Source: Neobacillus sp. OS1-2
GTDB taxonomy: Bacteria; Bacillota; Bacilli; Bacillales; Cytobacillaceae
Direction: 5' to 3'
NCBI RefSeq assembly: GCF_030915505.1
Contig: NZ_CP133265.1
Location: 1,178,001 to 1,242,000, forward strand
Length of the DNA stretch: 64,000 nucleotides
In this document: positions 1 to 9,519 of the stretch, one piece after another
Numbering within the stretch: the stretch's first letter is position 1
Layout of the letters: each line of letters opens with the position of its first letter
Notes under the pieces: model-generated
What the model saw: only the letters and a program-made list of their open reading frames with translations
Told to the model about the DNA's origin: nothing
Databases searched by the model: none
Translations under genes and position numbers: made by a program

Positions 1-972
1 AAAGACATCATCGTCGTTATTAAAAGTACCGTACCTGTTGGGACAAACGAACGAATCGGCAGCATAATTCAAGAACGGGTCCCACCAAACATTAAAATAG
101 AAATGGTCTCTAATCCTGAATTTTTACGTGAAGGAACCGCCATTCATGATACCTTCCACGGGGATCGCATTGTGATTGGAGCAAACACGGAAGAAGCCGG
201 AAAGCAAATTGGGAACATTTACGAACCTCTTCATCTACCCATAGTTCACACAGATATTCGCAGTGCAGAAATGATTAAATATGCCTCAAATTCCTTTCTC
301 GCGTTAAAAATTAGCTTTATCAATGAAATAGCTAATCTTTGTGAAAAAATTGGCGCGGATATCGATCAAGTCTCTGCTGGCGTTGGATTGGACAATCGAA
401 TCGGCAAGAAATTCCTTAATGCCGGGATCGGCTTTGGCGGTTCATGTTTTCCTAAAGATATTCATGCATTAAATTATTTGGCGAAGGAATTTGATTACGA
501 CTTTAAAATTTTACAGTCAGTTATTGATGTTAATTACAGACAAAAGGATCTCCTTTTCTATAAAGCGAAGGAACATTTTGGATCGTTAGCTGGTAAAAGA
601 ACCACTATACTTGGACTAACCTTTAAACCCAACACAGATGATATCCGTGAGGCCGCTTCCTTAAGAATCATACAGGATTTGCTTCTTGAAGGTGCAGTAG
701 TAACGGTTTTTGACCCAGTTGCGATGCCAAAGGTGGAAAAGCTCTTTGGTGACAAAATCAGCTTTGCAGTTTCTTCTGAACAGGCATTGGTGGATGCTGA
801 AGCAGCCTTTATCTTGACGGAATGGGATGAAATTAAAAGCATTAAATTGAAAGAAATAAAAGATAAAATGACAGAACCTATCATTTTTGACGGACGAAAT
901 TGTTTTTCCCTCGAGGAAACCAAAAAGTACGGAATCCGATACTATTCGATTGGTAGACCAGTTGTACAATAG
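1..972 (+). CDS. ugd: UDP-glucose 6-dehydrogenase, 3' part
   Basis: The reading frame is already open at base 1, so the start codon lies outside the window; the first methionine seen (base 103) is internal. The family oxidises UDP-glucose to UDP-glucuronate with two NAD+ in the cytoplasm, feeding acidic surface polymers. Visible family signatures are KSTVPVGT, NPEFLREGTA, the catalytic-cysteine motif GGSCFPKD and the late LGLTFKPNTDD segment, followed by a complete C-terminal UDP-binding domain ending in IGRP. The N-terminal Rossmann domain is missing only because of the window edge. A strong terminator follows. Its place beside wall-polymer genes suggests it supplies UDP-GlcA, which is inference. 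Family call is very secure. Confidence 0.95.
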   Translation, partial: KDIIVVIKSTVPVGTNERIGSIIQERVPPNIKIEMVSNPEFLREGTAIHDTFHGDRIVIGANTEEAGKQIGNIYEPLHLPIVHTDIRSAEMIKYASNSFLALKISFINEIANLCEKIGADIDQVSAGVGLDNRIGKKFLNAGIGFGGSCFPKDIHALNYLAKEFDYDFKILQSVIDVNYRQKDLLFYKAKEHFGSLAGKRTTILGLTFKPNTDDIREAASLRIIQDLLLEGAVVTVFDPVAMPKVEKLFGDKISFAVSSEQALVDAEAAFILTEWDEIKSIKLKEIKDKMTEPIIFDGRNCFSLEETKKYGIRYYSIGRPVVQ

Positions 973-1005
973 GCTAAATGAATTTGACACTCAATACACC
1001 TTTAC

Positions 1006-1053
1006 AACGGACAGGACATTGCTCAACAGCAATCTTCCTGTCCGTTTTTTTAT
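1006..1053 (+). terminator. Intrinsic terminator after ugd
   Basis: ACGGACAGGA pairs with TCCTGTCCGT across a short inner stem (ATTGC/GCAAT), and is followed directly by a run of seven T. A classic rho-independent terminator. Confidence 0.9.
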
Positions 1054-1223
1054 CTTTGTTTAGGCAGTATTTTGTAACCCGCCCCTTTAAGATTGGTGAA
1101 AAAAATCCTACTAGAGTTAGAGAATAAGCTCCTTCTCTATAAATCTGTCTTTTCTCTATTAATGAATGTTATTTTCATATACAATAAAAATAGAATACCT
1201 TTGAAGGAGAATCGTTAACTAGA

Positions 1224-3464
1224 ATGAATTTATGCAACCTTTTACGTGTTTTAATTCCTATCTTTATTATTATAGCATTATTTCCTATTAGGGTAGCGGA
1301 AGCATCCAGTACTACAGATGTCGTTCCAATTAATTGGAATTTATTTGATAAAGGAAATCCTGATGATGAAAACGCACAACGTATAGAGAAAATCTTATTA
1401 AATACGAATAAGTATGGGTTAACGACATGGTGGGATTCATATAAAAATTTTGATTTACAAAAAAATCCTTATTTAAGTTTTGGCGGGAAATTAGAGAATG
1501 AAATTCGTCATCCTGCAGCAATGTCACTTGGACTAGCCACTTCATTTGCATTTAATATTTATAACCCTTCCAGTACTAATGTCTCTGAAGAAGAAGCAAA
1601 AGAGAAAACATTAAAACTAATTTCTTCTTTGGCCTACAGACATAAGGCAAATATAGCTGGGGGGTGGGGTGATCAATGGCAGTCCGCACATTGGGCATAT
1701 TTTACCGGTTTTGCAGGGTGGTTAATGTGGGATGAGCTATCTGCTGTTAATCGTGAATATGTTCAAAAAATGGTTGAATACGAGGCAAATCGTTTTAATG
1801 ATTATTTTGTTCCTTATATGAAGACAACAGATGGAGATATACTGTACCCAGGGGATACAAAAGCTGAGGAAAACGCTTGGAATGCCCAACTTTTACAACT
1901 TGCTACAGCCATGATGCCAAACCATCCAAACAGAGATAGTTGGATGGAGAAAAATATAGATTTGATGATTTCATCGGCTGCAATACCATCTGATACGAAT
2001 AACGAGACCGTGATAAACGGACAATCCATTAAGGATTGGATTCGTGGAAGCAATGTAAATGAAGATGGAACGGTGATTAACCAAGGCTATATTCACCCTG
2101 ATTATATGGAATTTATTACGTTTAATAATAGTGCGGCTTTACACTATACACTTGCAAATATGTCTACACCAAACGCAGCCTTTTTTAATTCTGATTTAGT
2201 ATATAAAAGTCTGGTCAATAGGAATTTTGAAAGCCCCCCTTTTGATGCCCCGGGTGGGGCGATCTACCGCGAGGATTCTTCAGATATTTATTATCCTCAG
2301 GGAAATTATTGGGGAAATGGACGGAGAATGCAATTTGCTACACTAGATATTTTTGCAAATGCCTTTCATTTTGATTCAACCTTAGACAAAGATGGGGCCT
2401 ACTGGGAACCACTTCATGCCCAAAAAGTATTAGATATGCAAAATCGTCATTCAGATGGCCACACGTATGCTGATAATAGTGAAGATATCTATACAGGGAA
2501 GGAAGAATGGGTTGCGCATCATGCAGCATGGGCATGGATTGCAAAATGGGTTGCTCAATCTGGAAAATTTCACACGACTAACGCGTCATTTATTCCCTTT
2601 TATCAGCGCTTAGCAGGATCCAGTCGTTATGAAACGGCAGAAAGAATTTCTCAAGAAGGCTGGCTTGTGGCTCCCACGGTCTTTCTTGCCCGCGGAGACT
2701 CTTTCCCAGATGCACTCGCGGGTACACCTTTGGCTTTTCAGAATAACTCGCCAATTTTGTTGACAGAAAAGAATCGACTCTCTGATGCAACAAAGCGCGA
2801 AATTCAACGATTAAAAACTAAAAAAGTGATTATATTAGGGGGGGCCTCAGCAGTTGAAAAGGACGTTGAGGATCAACTGAAAAATATGGGGCTTAAGATA
2901 GAGAGAATTGCAGGGGAAACAAGGTTTGAAACTGCAAGTAAAATAGCAGAGAAAGTAACTAATACTTCTCAAACTGCTATAGTTGTATATGGCTATAATT
3001 TCCCGGATGCTTTATCAGTGGCTGCGATTGCAGCTAAAAATGGTTACCCTATATTATTAACAGAAACAAATACGATACCAAACGAAACTAAACAGGCACT
3101 GAAAGGTATATCCAACACGTATGTAATCGGCGGAGAAAGTGTTATATCTAATGCTGTAATCAATCTATTACCTTCCTCAAACCGAATTGGCGGGGAGAAT
3201 CGGTTTGAAACAGCTGCAAATGTAATCAAAGAATTTAATTTACATCCTACAAAACTATTTTTAGCTAATAGAGACGGATTTTCTGATGCGCTAGCAGGAT
3301 CCGTACTTGCAGCAAAAAAGGATGCAAATATCCTTTTAGTTGAAAAAGATATAATACCAACCGCTACTCAATTCATCTTTGATCAATACCCTATCCAAAA
3401 CTTTGTTGTTCTTGGTGGAAAAGAGGCTGTTTCTGATACGGTAATCAATACATTGAAGAAATAA
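1224..3464 (+). CDS. CWB2 wall protein with unknown probably helical N-terminal domain
   Basis: 746 aa. Residues 1-28 form a signal peptide (FIIIALFPIRVAEA). Residues about 30-455 are a Trp- and Tyr-rich domain with repeated helical segments (GGWGDQWQSAHWAY, EENAWNAQLLQLATAM, HHAAWAWIAKW). I do not recognise the family; the look is that of an alpha/alpha-toroid as in polysaccharide lyases and glycosidases, which is inference. Residues 460-746 hold three CWB2 repeats (motifs RYETA, FPDALAG, VIILGG, NRIGGENRFETA), the module that holds proteins non-covalently to an anionic wall polymer. GGAG lies 14 nt before ATG, a little long, but no better start is in frame. Possible role: wall-anchored glycan-active enzyme. 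Confidence 0.85.
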   Translation: MNLCNLLRVLIPIFIIIALFPIRVAEASSTTDVVPINWNLFDKGNPDDENAQRIEKILLNTNKYGLTTWWDSYKNFDLQKNPYLSFGGKLENEIRHPAAMSLGLATSFAFNIYNPSSTNVSEEEAKEKTLKLISSLAYRHKANIAGGWGDQWQSAHWAYFTGFAGWLMWDELSAVNREYVQKMVEYEANRFNDYFVPYMKTTDGDILYPGDTKAEENAWNAQLLQLATAMMPNHPNRDSWMEKNIDLMISSAAIPSDTNNETVINGQSIKDWIRGSNVNEDGTVINQGYIHPDYMEFITFNNSAALHYTLANMSTPNAAFFNSDLVYKSLVNRNFESPPFDAPGGAIYREDSSDIYYPQGNYWGNGRRMQFATLDIFANAFHFDSTLDKDGAYWEPLHAQKVLDMQNRHSDGHTYADNSEDIYTGKEEWVAHHAAWAWIAKWVAQSGKFHTTNASFIPFYQRLAGSSRYETAERISQEGWLVAPTVFLARGDSFPDALAGTPLAFQNNSPILLTEKNRLSDATKREIQRLKTKKVIILGGASAVEKDVEDQLKNMGLKIERIAGETRFETASKIAEKVTNTSQTAIVVYGYNFPDALSVAAIAAKNGYPILLTETNTIPNETKQALKGISNTYVIGGESVISNAVINLLPSSNRIGGENRFETAANVIKEFNLHPTKLFLANRDGFSDALAGSVLAAKKDANILLVEKDIIPTATQFIFDQYPIQNFVVLGGKEAVSDTVINTLKK

Positions 3465-3481
3465 TTAATAAATACCAAAGA

Positions 3482-3522
3482 AAAAAAGCAAAACCCTCAC
3501 ATAAAAAGAGTTTTGCTTTTTC
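3482..3522. terminator. Bidirectional terminator between convergent genes
   Basis: AAAAGCAAAAC pairs with GTTTTGCTTTT; A-rich on the left and T-rich on the right, so it can serve both the rightward CWB2 gene and the leftward leucine-rich-repeat gene. Confidence 0.8.
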
Positions 3523-3551
3523 TTCATATTCTTTGTAACTAAGAATGATTA

Positions 3552-5324
3552 CTACCTAGATGGTAATGTTTCAATTTCATTGGTCGTCGACATACTTACT
3601 GCCTCTTCTCCACCTAACACAGTAACATGATTCACTCGGTTTTTCGAAATCACTTGTCCAATTTCAGCCGGAACGTAATTCTTTTCAACCAATAGTAATG
3701 ATGCATTTTCTCTTGCAACTAAAACGGAACCAGTTAATGCGTCTGCAAATCCTCTGCCGTTAGCCACAAAAACCTTGTCCGTGCTCAATTTTAATGTATT
3801 GATAAGGTTAGCACCAGTAGCATATCGATTTTCACCGGTGATCCGTTGTGCACCAGGTATTTTAGTATATACTTGATTACTAATAACCCCTTCGCCGCCG
3901 ATTACAATCGTTTTCGCTTTACCGATTAGTGAGTCACTTGTTTCCTTTGGCAAAGCTTCTTTATTTGTTAATAGAATAGGATAACCATTTTTTGCCGCAT
4001 AAGAGGCTACAGATAGTGCATCTGGAAAATCATAACCGTAGGCAACAATCGCAGTATCAGGATTTCCACCTAATCTCTCTGCAATAAGTTTTGCCGTTTC
4101 AAAGCGATTGCTTCCGGCAATTCTTTCCGTTGTCATATTCAATGCCTTAAGGTTAGCTTCAACAGGAGCAGAAACCGCACTTGTTCCACCTAAAATAATC
4201 GCCTTTGATGCTTTAAGTCTCTTTATTTCAGTTGCTGTTTCGACAGAAAGTACATCCTTATTTGTTAATAATATTGGCGCATCCAATTTATAGGCTAATG
4301 AAGCACCTGCCAAAGCATCTGGGAAATCATCACCTCGTGCAATAATAACAGTATCAGCTGTATTCCATCCTTGTTTAGAAATTTCAACTGCCGTGGAATA
4401 ACGAGTACTTCCTGATACGCGTTCAATTTCCCTACCTGGAGTTGGGGCGTAATCAACAAAAACATTGCGTTTTCTTAACTTTTCAATAATAGCTAAGGAA
4501 TTGCTATTTAATGGATTTCCTGTTAAGTATAACGCTCCAAATGTCATATTTTGCAATGGTGAAAGATCCGTAATGAGATTCCCTTCCAAAAGAAATTCAC
4601 CTTGGGTAACATTTGCTAAATTTGAGATATTTGTTAACTCGTTATCACTCAAATTATAGTAATAGTAAACTTCCTTGGTAACGGTAAGACCCTGTAATGA
4701 ACTTAAGTGGTTAGAGCTTAAATCTAAATATTGAATGTTTGTCAAACCGGATAATGAAGAAATGGAACTAATATTGTTGTTGGCTGCATAAAGACTATTT
4801 AAATTCTTTAGATTCTTTAAAGCATCCAAACTTGTAATCTCATTATTACTTAGATCCAGATCGAAGTAAACTGATCCAGTAACCGACAAAGAAGCTAAAG
4901 CTGAAATATCTTTGATATGGTTATAGCTTAGATCAAGACCAGATAATTGATTAAGATTTTTTAATGGACTGATATCTGTTATGTTATTAGAGCTTAAAAC
5001 AAGGCTGGACAATTTAGTAAGATTTTTTAATGGGCTGATATCTGTTATATTATTATTAGCCAGATTTAAATACTCTAAGTTTTTGGCATTTTCTAATCCT
5101 GATAGACTTGAAATATTCTGTTCATATCCCCAAATTCCATCTAAGTCATTAAGGTCTTCTACTGTATAATCTTCATCCTCATAAAGATCCATACTGTACT
5201 TAATCGCTTCATCTAAATTGGGATCGGGAATAAGTGCGCTGTTTGCATAGGCAGGCGCGCTTACAGTAAAGACTAAAAGTACTGCTAGTAAAAACTTTAA
5301 AAATGGTAATTCCTTTTTGTTCAT
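3552..5324 (-). CDS. Leucine-rich-repeat CWB2 wall protein
   Basis: 590 aa. Signal peptide 1-28 ending in AYA. Residues about 70-275 are short internalin-like leucine-rich repeats of about 22 residues (LEYLNLANNNITDISPL, LSSLVLSSNNITDISPL), a fold used for protein-protein contacts. Residues about 298-590 carry three CWB2 repeats (RVSGSTRYSTAVEIS, FPDALAG, IILGGTSAVS, RITGENRYATG). No catalytic domain is visible, so it is likely a surface adhesion or scaffold protein. GGGGGA precedes the ATG by about 7 nt. It is convergent with the preceding CWB2 gene. A perfect palindrome lies about 55 bp upstream and may be its operator. Confidence 0.9.
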   Translation of the reverse strand: MNKKELPFLKFLLAVLLVFTVSAPAYANSALIPDPNLDEAIKYSMDLYEDEDYTVEDLNDLDGIWGYEQNISSLSGLENAKNLEYLNLANNNITDISPLKNLTKLSSLVLSSNNITDISPLKNLNQLSGLDLSYNHIKDISALASLSVTGSVYFDLDLSNNEITSLDALKNLKNLNSLYAANNNISSISSLSGLTNIQYLDLSSNHLSSLQGLTVTKEVYYYYNLSDNELTNISNLANVTQGEFLLEGNLITDLSPLQNMTFGALYLTGNPLNSNSLAIIEKLRKRNVFVDYAPTPGREIERVSGSTRYSTAVEISKQGWNTADTVIIARGDDFPDALAGASLAYKLDAPILLTNKDVLSVETATEIKRLKASKAIILGGTSAVSAPVEANLKALNMTTERIAGSNRFETAKLIAERLGGNPDTAIVAYGYDFPDALSVASYAAKNGYPILLTNKEALPKETSDSLIGKAKTIVIGGEGVISNQVYTKIPGAQRITGENRYATGANLINTLKLSTDKVFVANGRGFADALTGSVLVARENASLLLVEKNYVPAEIGQVISKNRVNHVTVLGGEEAVSMSTTNEIETLPSR

Positions 5325-5377
5325 TATATTTCCCCCTTTTTATATTCTATGACTTCATCAATATTAGACCGATAGTC

Positions 5378-5396
5378 ATAGGTAACACTTACCTAT
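5378..5396. promoter_or_regulatory. Perfect palindrome upstream of the LRR-CWB2 gene
   Basis: ATAGGTAA-CAC-TTACCTAT has 8-bp arms around a 3-nt centre, without a following T-run, so it reads more like an operator than a terminator. It lies between two leftward genes. No cognate regulator is in the window. Confidence 0.4.
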
Positions 5397-5439
5397 TATA
5401 CCATTTTTGGACAAAAAGGGTCATTTTTTTTATTGGTTT

Positions 5440-7686
5440 TTAGTTCGTTTTTCCTACGGACGCCAGCTCTTTCAATTCCTTCACATTACTTTGAAATTCT
5501 AAATCATTTTTGATCTTCCTACTTATTATTTCATTATTATCACTATTGTTAAGCTCATTTGCCACAAATACTAAAGCTGCTGCTTTACTTTTTATTTGGT
5601 TATTTTTAGTGCTTAGGAGAGGATTTGCTAATTTGCTCACATCACCATAATTCCCCATAATAAAATAGGATAGTGCCGTAAAATATTTTATGTTCTCAGA
5701 GCTATGAAATTTTCGACCATTAAAACGGTCGCTTGGAAGTTTTCTTTGCAATTCTTTTACGTCTAATTCAATCTTGTCGTATTGGGCTATCACGACTTTT
5801 GCCAGTTTAATAGAATTAGCCTTTTCCCTTTGGTTTAATTGTTGTAAAGCCATCTCAGTTGTAAGCTGAATATCTTTTTCCCTTACCAAAATGTTAAACT
5901 TGTCCAATTCTATTGCTCTGTTTAAATAGCGGATTGCACTTAATTTCATACCCGTTTTTTCAAACAAGTTCACTGCATATAAAGTTGCCGTCGAGTTACT
6001 TCCTTCCAACGAAACTATTTTCTGTGCAATCTTGCCGGCAGCTTCATTTGATCCACTATCTTTATCCGCAAGTAAAGACATGCCTAGTGCATTCCACTTT
6101 TCAATATCATAAGGATTGTATTGGACTGATTTGGTCAGCAAGCCCTGTTTACTATTTACTGATTCAGGATCAACTGTTTGTGAAAATAACTGATTCGACA
6201 TAAAAAAACGATAAGAAATCGTTAAAGAAAGTAACACAAATGAAATAAGCAGGCCTTCAGTAAGTTGTATCAAAATTGTAGGGGTACGAGTATTTTTACC
6301 ACTTTCATTTGGTGGTAACCCCAATGCGAGTAACGTTAATAGGACGAACCAAACTGTTCCAAAGGAAAAATTAAAATCCACGCTGCTGTGAATAAAAATC
6401 ATTAGTACCGCTAGAAAAACAGACATCTGCATGGGGGTTCTCTCTTTAGAGGACCGCTTTTTCATCATCTTTATGATTAGAAATACGAATATACCAATGA
6501 ACACAAGGAGGCCAATAACCCCCGAATTAATCAGCCATTCTAAATAGCCATTATGTATATTATTCGCTTGATATGGAAGCGATTGATAGTCTGTAAATAA
6601 TACTGACCATCCCTGCCCGCCAAAACCAACTAACAGTGAATCTTTACTGGCACGTAATGCGTCCTTGGCCATTACCATACGTTCTGTGAACGTATCACTG
6701 TTTAAAGAAATCGATTGGACCCTTTCTGGCAGGATTGAATAAACAATTCCATGAAAGACAAAATCCAAAATTACTAGACAAGTACATATGGCTATGATAA
6801 TGGGTAACCCAAATCGACTCATTTTGGAACTTTCAAGTTTTTTAAATAAAGCAGTGCGCATGTAATGATTCGATAATTTTCTAATGGCAATCAAGGAACT
6901 AACGAAAACAATTACTCCGGCAGCTACATATCCCAAAAGCCACCCACTTTTTATAGGACTTATAAAATAAAGAATGCAGCTAATCATTATCGAAACCAAT
7001 GAAATGATTAGATAAACAAGCTGTTTTTTTAGGCTATGCATAAATAATCCTATGATCCAAACTAGAGGTATGAACAACAAAGCCGCTCGAGACTCTGCTA
7101 AAAGAAAGGACACAAAAACTGGGATTACTACTACACCTAAAAGGTAGAACTCAACTTTGTTCAAATCTTTATTACTCAGTTGGTTTAATGAAAATAGCCA
7201 TAATGCAGCCATTAGGACCGCAAAAGTATTGGGATACTGCAGTGTTCCAGCTAACCGATCAGCTACAACAATGTCAGGAAAGTCAATCATTCCCGTATAT
7301 CCGCAAAGTGAAAAGACAGCAATGGTGAATCCTGTTATCAAAACGATATAGTAAACTAATTGTTTATAGTTTCGTTCCATACAGATATAGCAGACTAAAA
7401 AGAAATAGCAACAATACGCAGTCCATCTTAATATTTCATTGATTGCACCTAATGGAGTGGCTGCATGAAAATAGGAAAATCCTAATATGATCGGGAAAAC
7501 GATTAAAACAAATGGATATAGAATCCGAGGAAGTTCTTTTTTTAATGCTAAAAATAAAAAGGTTAGTAAAAATATCACATACAATCCAATTTGAAGGGCA
7601 TAAAAATCCTTATCAAAGAATAGGCCTCTCATAAAAGGGGTAAAAAAGAAAAACAATCCAAAACAAACAAACAATAGTAGTCGCAT
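5440..7686 (-). CDS. O-antigen ligase / polymerase family membrane protein with C-terminal TPR-like region
   Basis: 748 aa. About a dozen hydrophobic segments fill residues 1-460. The large outer loop around 355-390 carries the family hallmark (GQGW..., then NNIHNGYLEWLINSG), typical of Wzy/WaaL-type enzymes that join lipid-linked glycans to each other or to an acceptor outside the membrane. Residues about 480-748 are helical and repetitive (YNPYDIEKWNALGMSLL, AIRYLNRAIELDKFNI), like tetratricopeptide repeats. GGAGG lies 11 nt before ATG. It starts 17 bp after the stop of the penicillin-binding-protein gene, so the two are almost surely one operon. Substrate unknown; in a Gram-positive a teichoic/teichuronic-type polymer is plausible. 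Confidence 0.85.
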   Translation of the reverse strand: MRLLLFVCFGLFFFFTPFMRGLFFDKDFYALQIGLYVIFLLTFLFLALKKELPRILYPFVLIVFPIILGFSYFHAATPLGAINEILRWTAYCCYFFLVCYICMERNYKQLVYYIVLITGFTIAVFSLCGYTGMIDFPDIVVADRLAGTLQYPNTFAVLMAALWLFSLNQLSNKDLNKVEFYLLGVVVIPVFVSFLLAESRAALLFIPLVWIIGLFMHSLKKQLVYLIISLVSIMISCILYFISPIKSGWLLGYVAAGVIVFVSSLIAIRKLSNHYMRTALFKKLESSKMSRFGLPIIIAICTCLVILDFVFHGIVYSILPERVQSISLNSDTFTERMVMAKDALRASKDSLLVGFGGQGWSVLFTDYQSLPYQANNIHNGYLEWLINSGVIGLLVFIGIFVFLIIKMMKKRSSKERTPMQMSVFLAVLMIFIHSSVDFNFSFGTVWFVLLTLLALGLPPNESGKNTRTPTILIQLTEGLLISFVLLSLTISYRFFMSNQLFSQTVDPESVNSKQGLLTKSVQYNPYDIEKWNALGMSLLADKDSGSNEAAGKIAQKIVSLEGSNSTATLYAVNLFEKTGMKLSAIRYLNRAIELDKFNILVREKDIQLTTEMALQQLNQREKANSIKLAKVVIAQYDKIELDVKELQRKLPSDRFNGRKFHSSENIKYFTALSYFIMGNYGDVSKLANPLLSTKNNQIKSKAAALVFVANELNNSDNNEIISRKIKNDLEFQSNVKELKELASVGKTN

Positions 7687-7703
7687 GTTGACTTAATCCT
7701 CCG

Positions 7704-9401
7704 TTACTTAATGACCTCAGACATAACATTCTTGAAAAGTGCTGCAGGATAGGAACCCCCAGATACTTCTTGCTTTTGATCTGGCTTCATCCTTTCATTT
7801 CCAACCCATACAGCAGCTGTATAATTTTCTACGCCTCCGATAAACCAGCCATCATTAGAGTTCGTACCCGTTTTTCCGTAAACCTGTTCCCCCTCAATAT
7901 AGGCGCTTTTCCCCGTTCCCCTTTCGACAACTGCTGTCAATAGACTAACGAGCTCTTCAGAAGTTCTTTCGGAAAAAACCCTATACTGCTTAGGTTTCTT
8001 CTCGGGAAGAGTCACTTCCCCGTTAGCTATTTCAATTTTTTTCAAAGTCCCACCCGATACCAATTGCCCACGATTTGAAATAGCGCTATACGCTTTTACC
8101 ATTTCCAATGGTGAAGCTCCATTTTGTAAAAAACCAAGCGCAATAGGAAAGCTATCTCTTATATCAACGGTAAACACTTTAAATTTCTTTAAATATTCTA
8201 ATCCCGTATGTAAGCCAATTTGTTGGAGTAACCATACCGTCGGAACATTATATGACATCACTAATCCTTCCTCGAGGGAAACTTCCTTACGGTAGATATA
8301 ATCATAATTTAACGGTTGAAAAGTGCCAATTCGAAATGGCACATCTTTTAATCTGTCATCCCTCTTCCAGCCTAATTCCATTGCAGGGCCATAGACAACT
8401 AATGGCTTCATTGTGGAAGCGGGTTGTCGAGGATGATCCACACGATTAAGCACCTTAGCAAAGGGGTTTCTACTTCCCATCATGGCTACTAGTTCCCCAT
8501 TTTTATGATTAACGATTACCATGCTACTCTCAATCCCATTATCTTGATTCTGGCTTTTAGGAAAGTTATCCTTTTTGATATATTGATTGAATAATTCCTT
8601 TTGAACTTTTTGATCTATGTTGAGGTATATGGCCAAATTACTATGTATTGGAGTATTATTCGACTCTATTAGCTCAGAATAAGCATATTGTAGATAAGAG
8701 TAACAATAGGCATACTTATGAGTGAGCATGGTTTCAAGAAAATGAGGAAAGTCCTTTTTATCATTATTGAACTCGTCTTTAGAAAGAACCCCTGTTTTGT
8801 AGTATTCTTCAAGTACTTCCTTCATATAATCCCGAACCTGCTCATTATTCTCATCTATTATTTGGTTATGACTTATTTTCTCTAGGGCCAGCAAATAGCT
8901 CCATTCCAAAGAATCAAGTTCATTCACTTGTTTTCGGAAAAAATATTCAGCCGCGGTGCCCATCCCAATTATGCCAGTTTTGAAATCTAATTCATTTAGG
9001 TAGTAGTTTACTAATTCTTTCTCATCGACGAAAACCGTAAAGTAAAGCTTCGCCGTTTCCTTCTTTAAGTTGGTCAGTATCCCCTTCTGATTTCCATTAA
9101 AAATTTGTTCAATAATATAGGAACGTAGGTAGCTTTCTCCAGTCGTATTTAATAGAGCTAATTCCCTCTTTGGAATTTCATTTATAGAAATAGGTTTTTT
9201 CTTTATTGTCAACATTTTGGTACCAGTGTTATCGTAATAGGTAATTGAACCATGGTTATTAATAGTTTGGTTGATAAATCTAAATTGTAGAATGGTAAAA
9301 ATAATACCTATTACAAAAAGGAGACCAACCATACTATAAAGAATTAAATGCCTGTTTTTCCTCTTCTGGATGTTTATGCTATTTTTATTTTTTTCTTCCA
9401 T
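7704..9401 (-). CDS. Penicillin-binding protein with degenerate transglycosylase domain
   Basis: 565 aa from ATG 9401, which has AAAGG 8 nt upstream; a GTG three codons earlier is possible. One transmembrane helix (LYSMVGLLFVIGIIF) anchors it. The transpeptidase domain is complete (numbering from the GTG): SxxK at S332-K335 (STMK), SYN at 386-388 and KTG at 513-515, so a serine acyl-enzyme acting on wall stem peptides is expected. The N-terminal part resembles a class A transglycosylase only in its last motif (NYYLNELDFKTGIIGMG); the catalytic-glutamate motif EDxxFxxHxG and the GxSTITQQ motif are absent. It is therefore probably a transpeptidase with a non-catalytic pedestal. First gene of an operon with the O-antigen-ligase-like protein. 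Confidence 0.88.
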   Translation of the reverse strand: MEEKNKNSINIQKRKNRHLILYSMVGLLFVIGIIFTILQFRFINQTINNHGSITYYDNTGTKMLTIKKKPISINEIPKRELALLNTTGESYLRSYIIEQIFNGNQKGILTNLKKETAKLYFTVFVDEKELVNYYLNELDFKTGIIGMGTAAEYFFRKQVNELDSLEWSYLLALEKISHNQIIDENNEQVRDYMKEVLEEYYKTGVLSKDEFNNDKKDFPHFLETMLTHKYAYCYSYLQYAYSELIESNNTPIHSNLAIYLNIDQKVQKELFNQYIKKDNFPKSQNQDNGIESSMVIVNHKNGELVAMMGSRNPFAKVLNRVDHPRQPASTMKPLVVYGPAMELGWKRDDRLKDVPFRIGTFQPLNYDYIYRKEVSLEEGLVMSYNVPTVWLLQQIGLHTGLEYLKKFKVFTVDIRDSFPIALGFLQNGASPLEMVKAYSAISNRGQLVSGGTLKKIEIANGEVTLPEKKPKQYRVFSERTSEELVSLLTAVVERGTGKSAYIEGEQVYGKTGTNSNDGWFIGGVENYTAAVWVGNERMKPDQKQEVSGGSYPAALFKNVMSEVIK

Positions 9402-9519
9402 ATTTAACACCTTTATCTTCCGTTATGACATATAACTCCTAATCCTGCTCTTTCCTTTAACTAGTTTTTGTGTACAATAGTCTAATAGAACTGTAAAAAA
9501 AATAGAAAAGAGGGAAAGC

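Noticed and set aside
661..990. Minus-strand open frames opposite ugd
   Set aside because: They lie wholly within the well-supported ugd gene, lack ribosome sites and show no domain logic; shadows.
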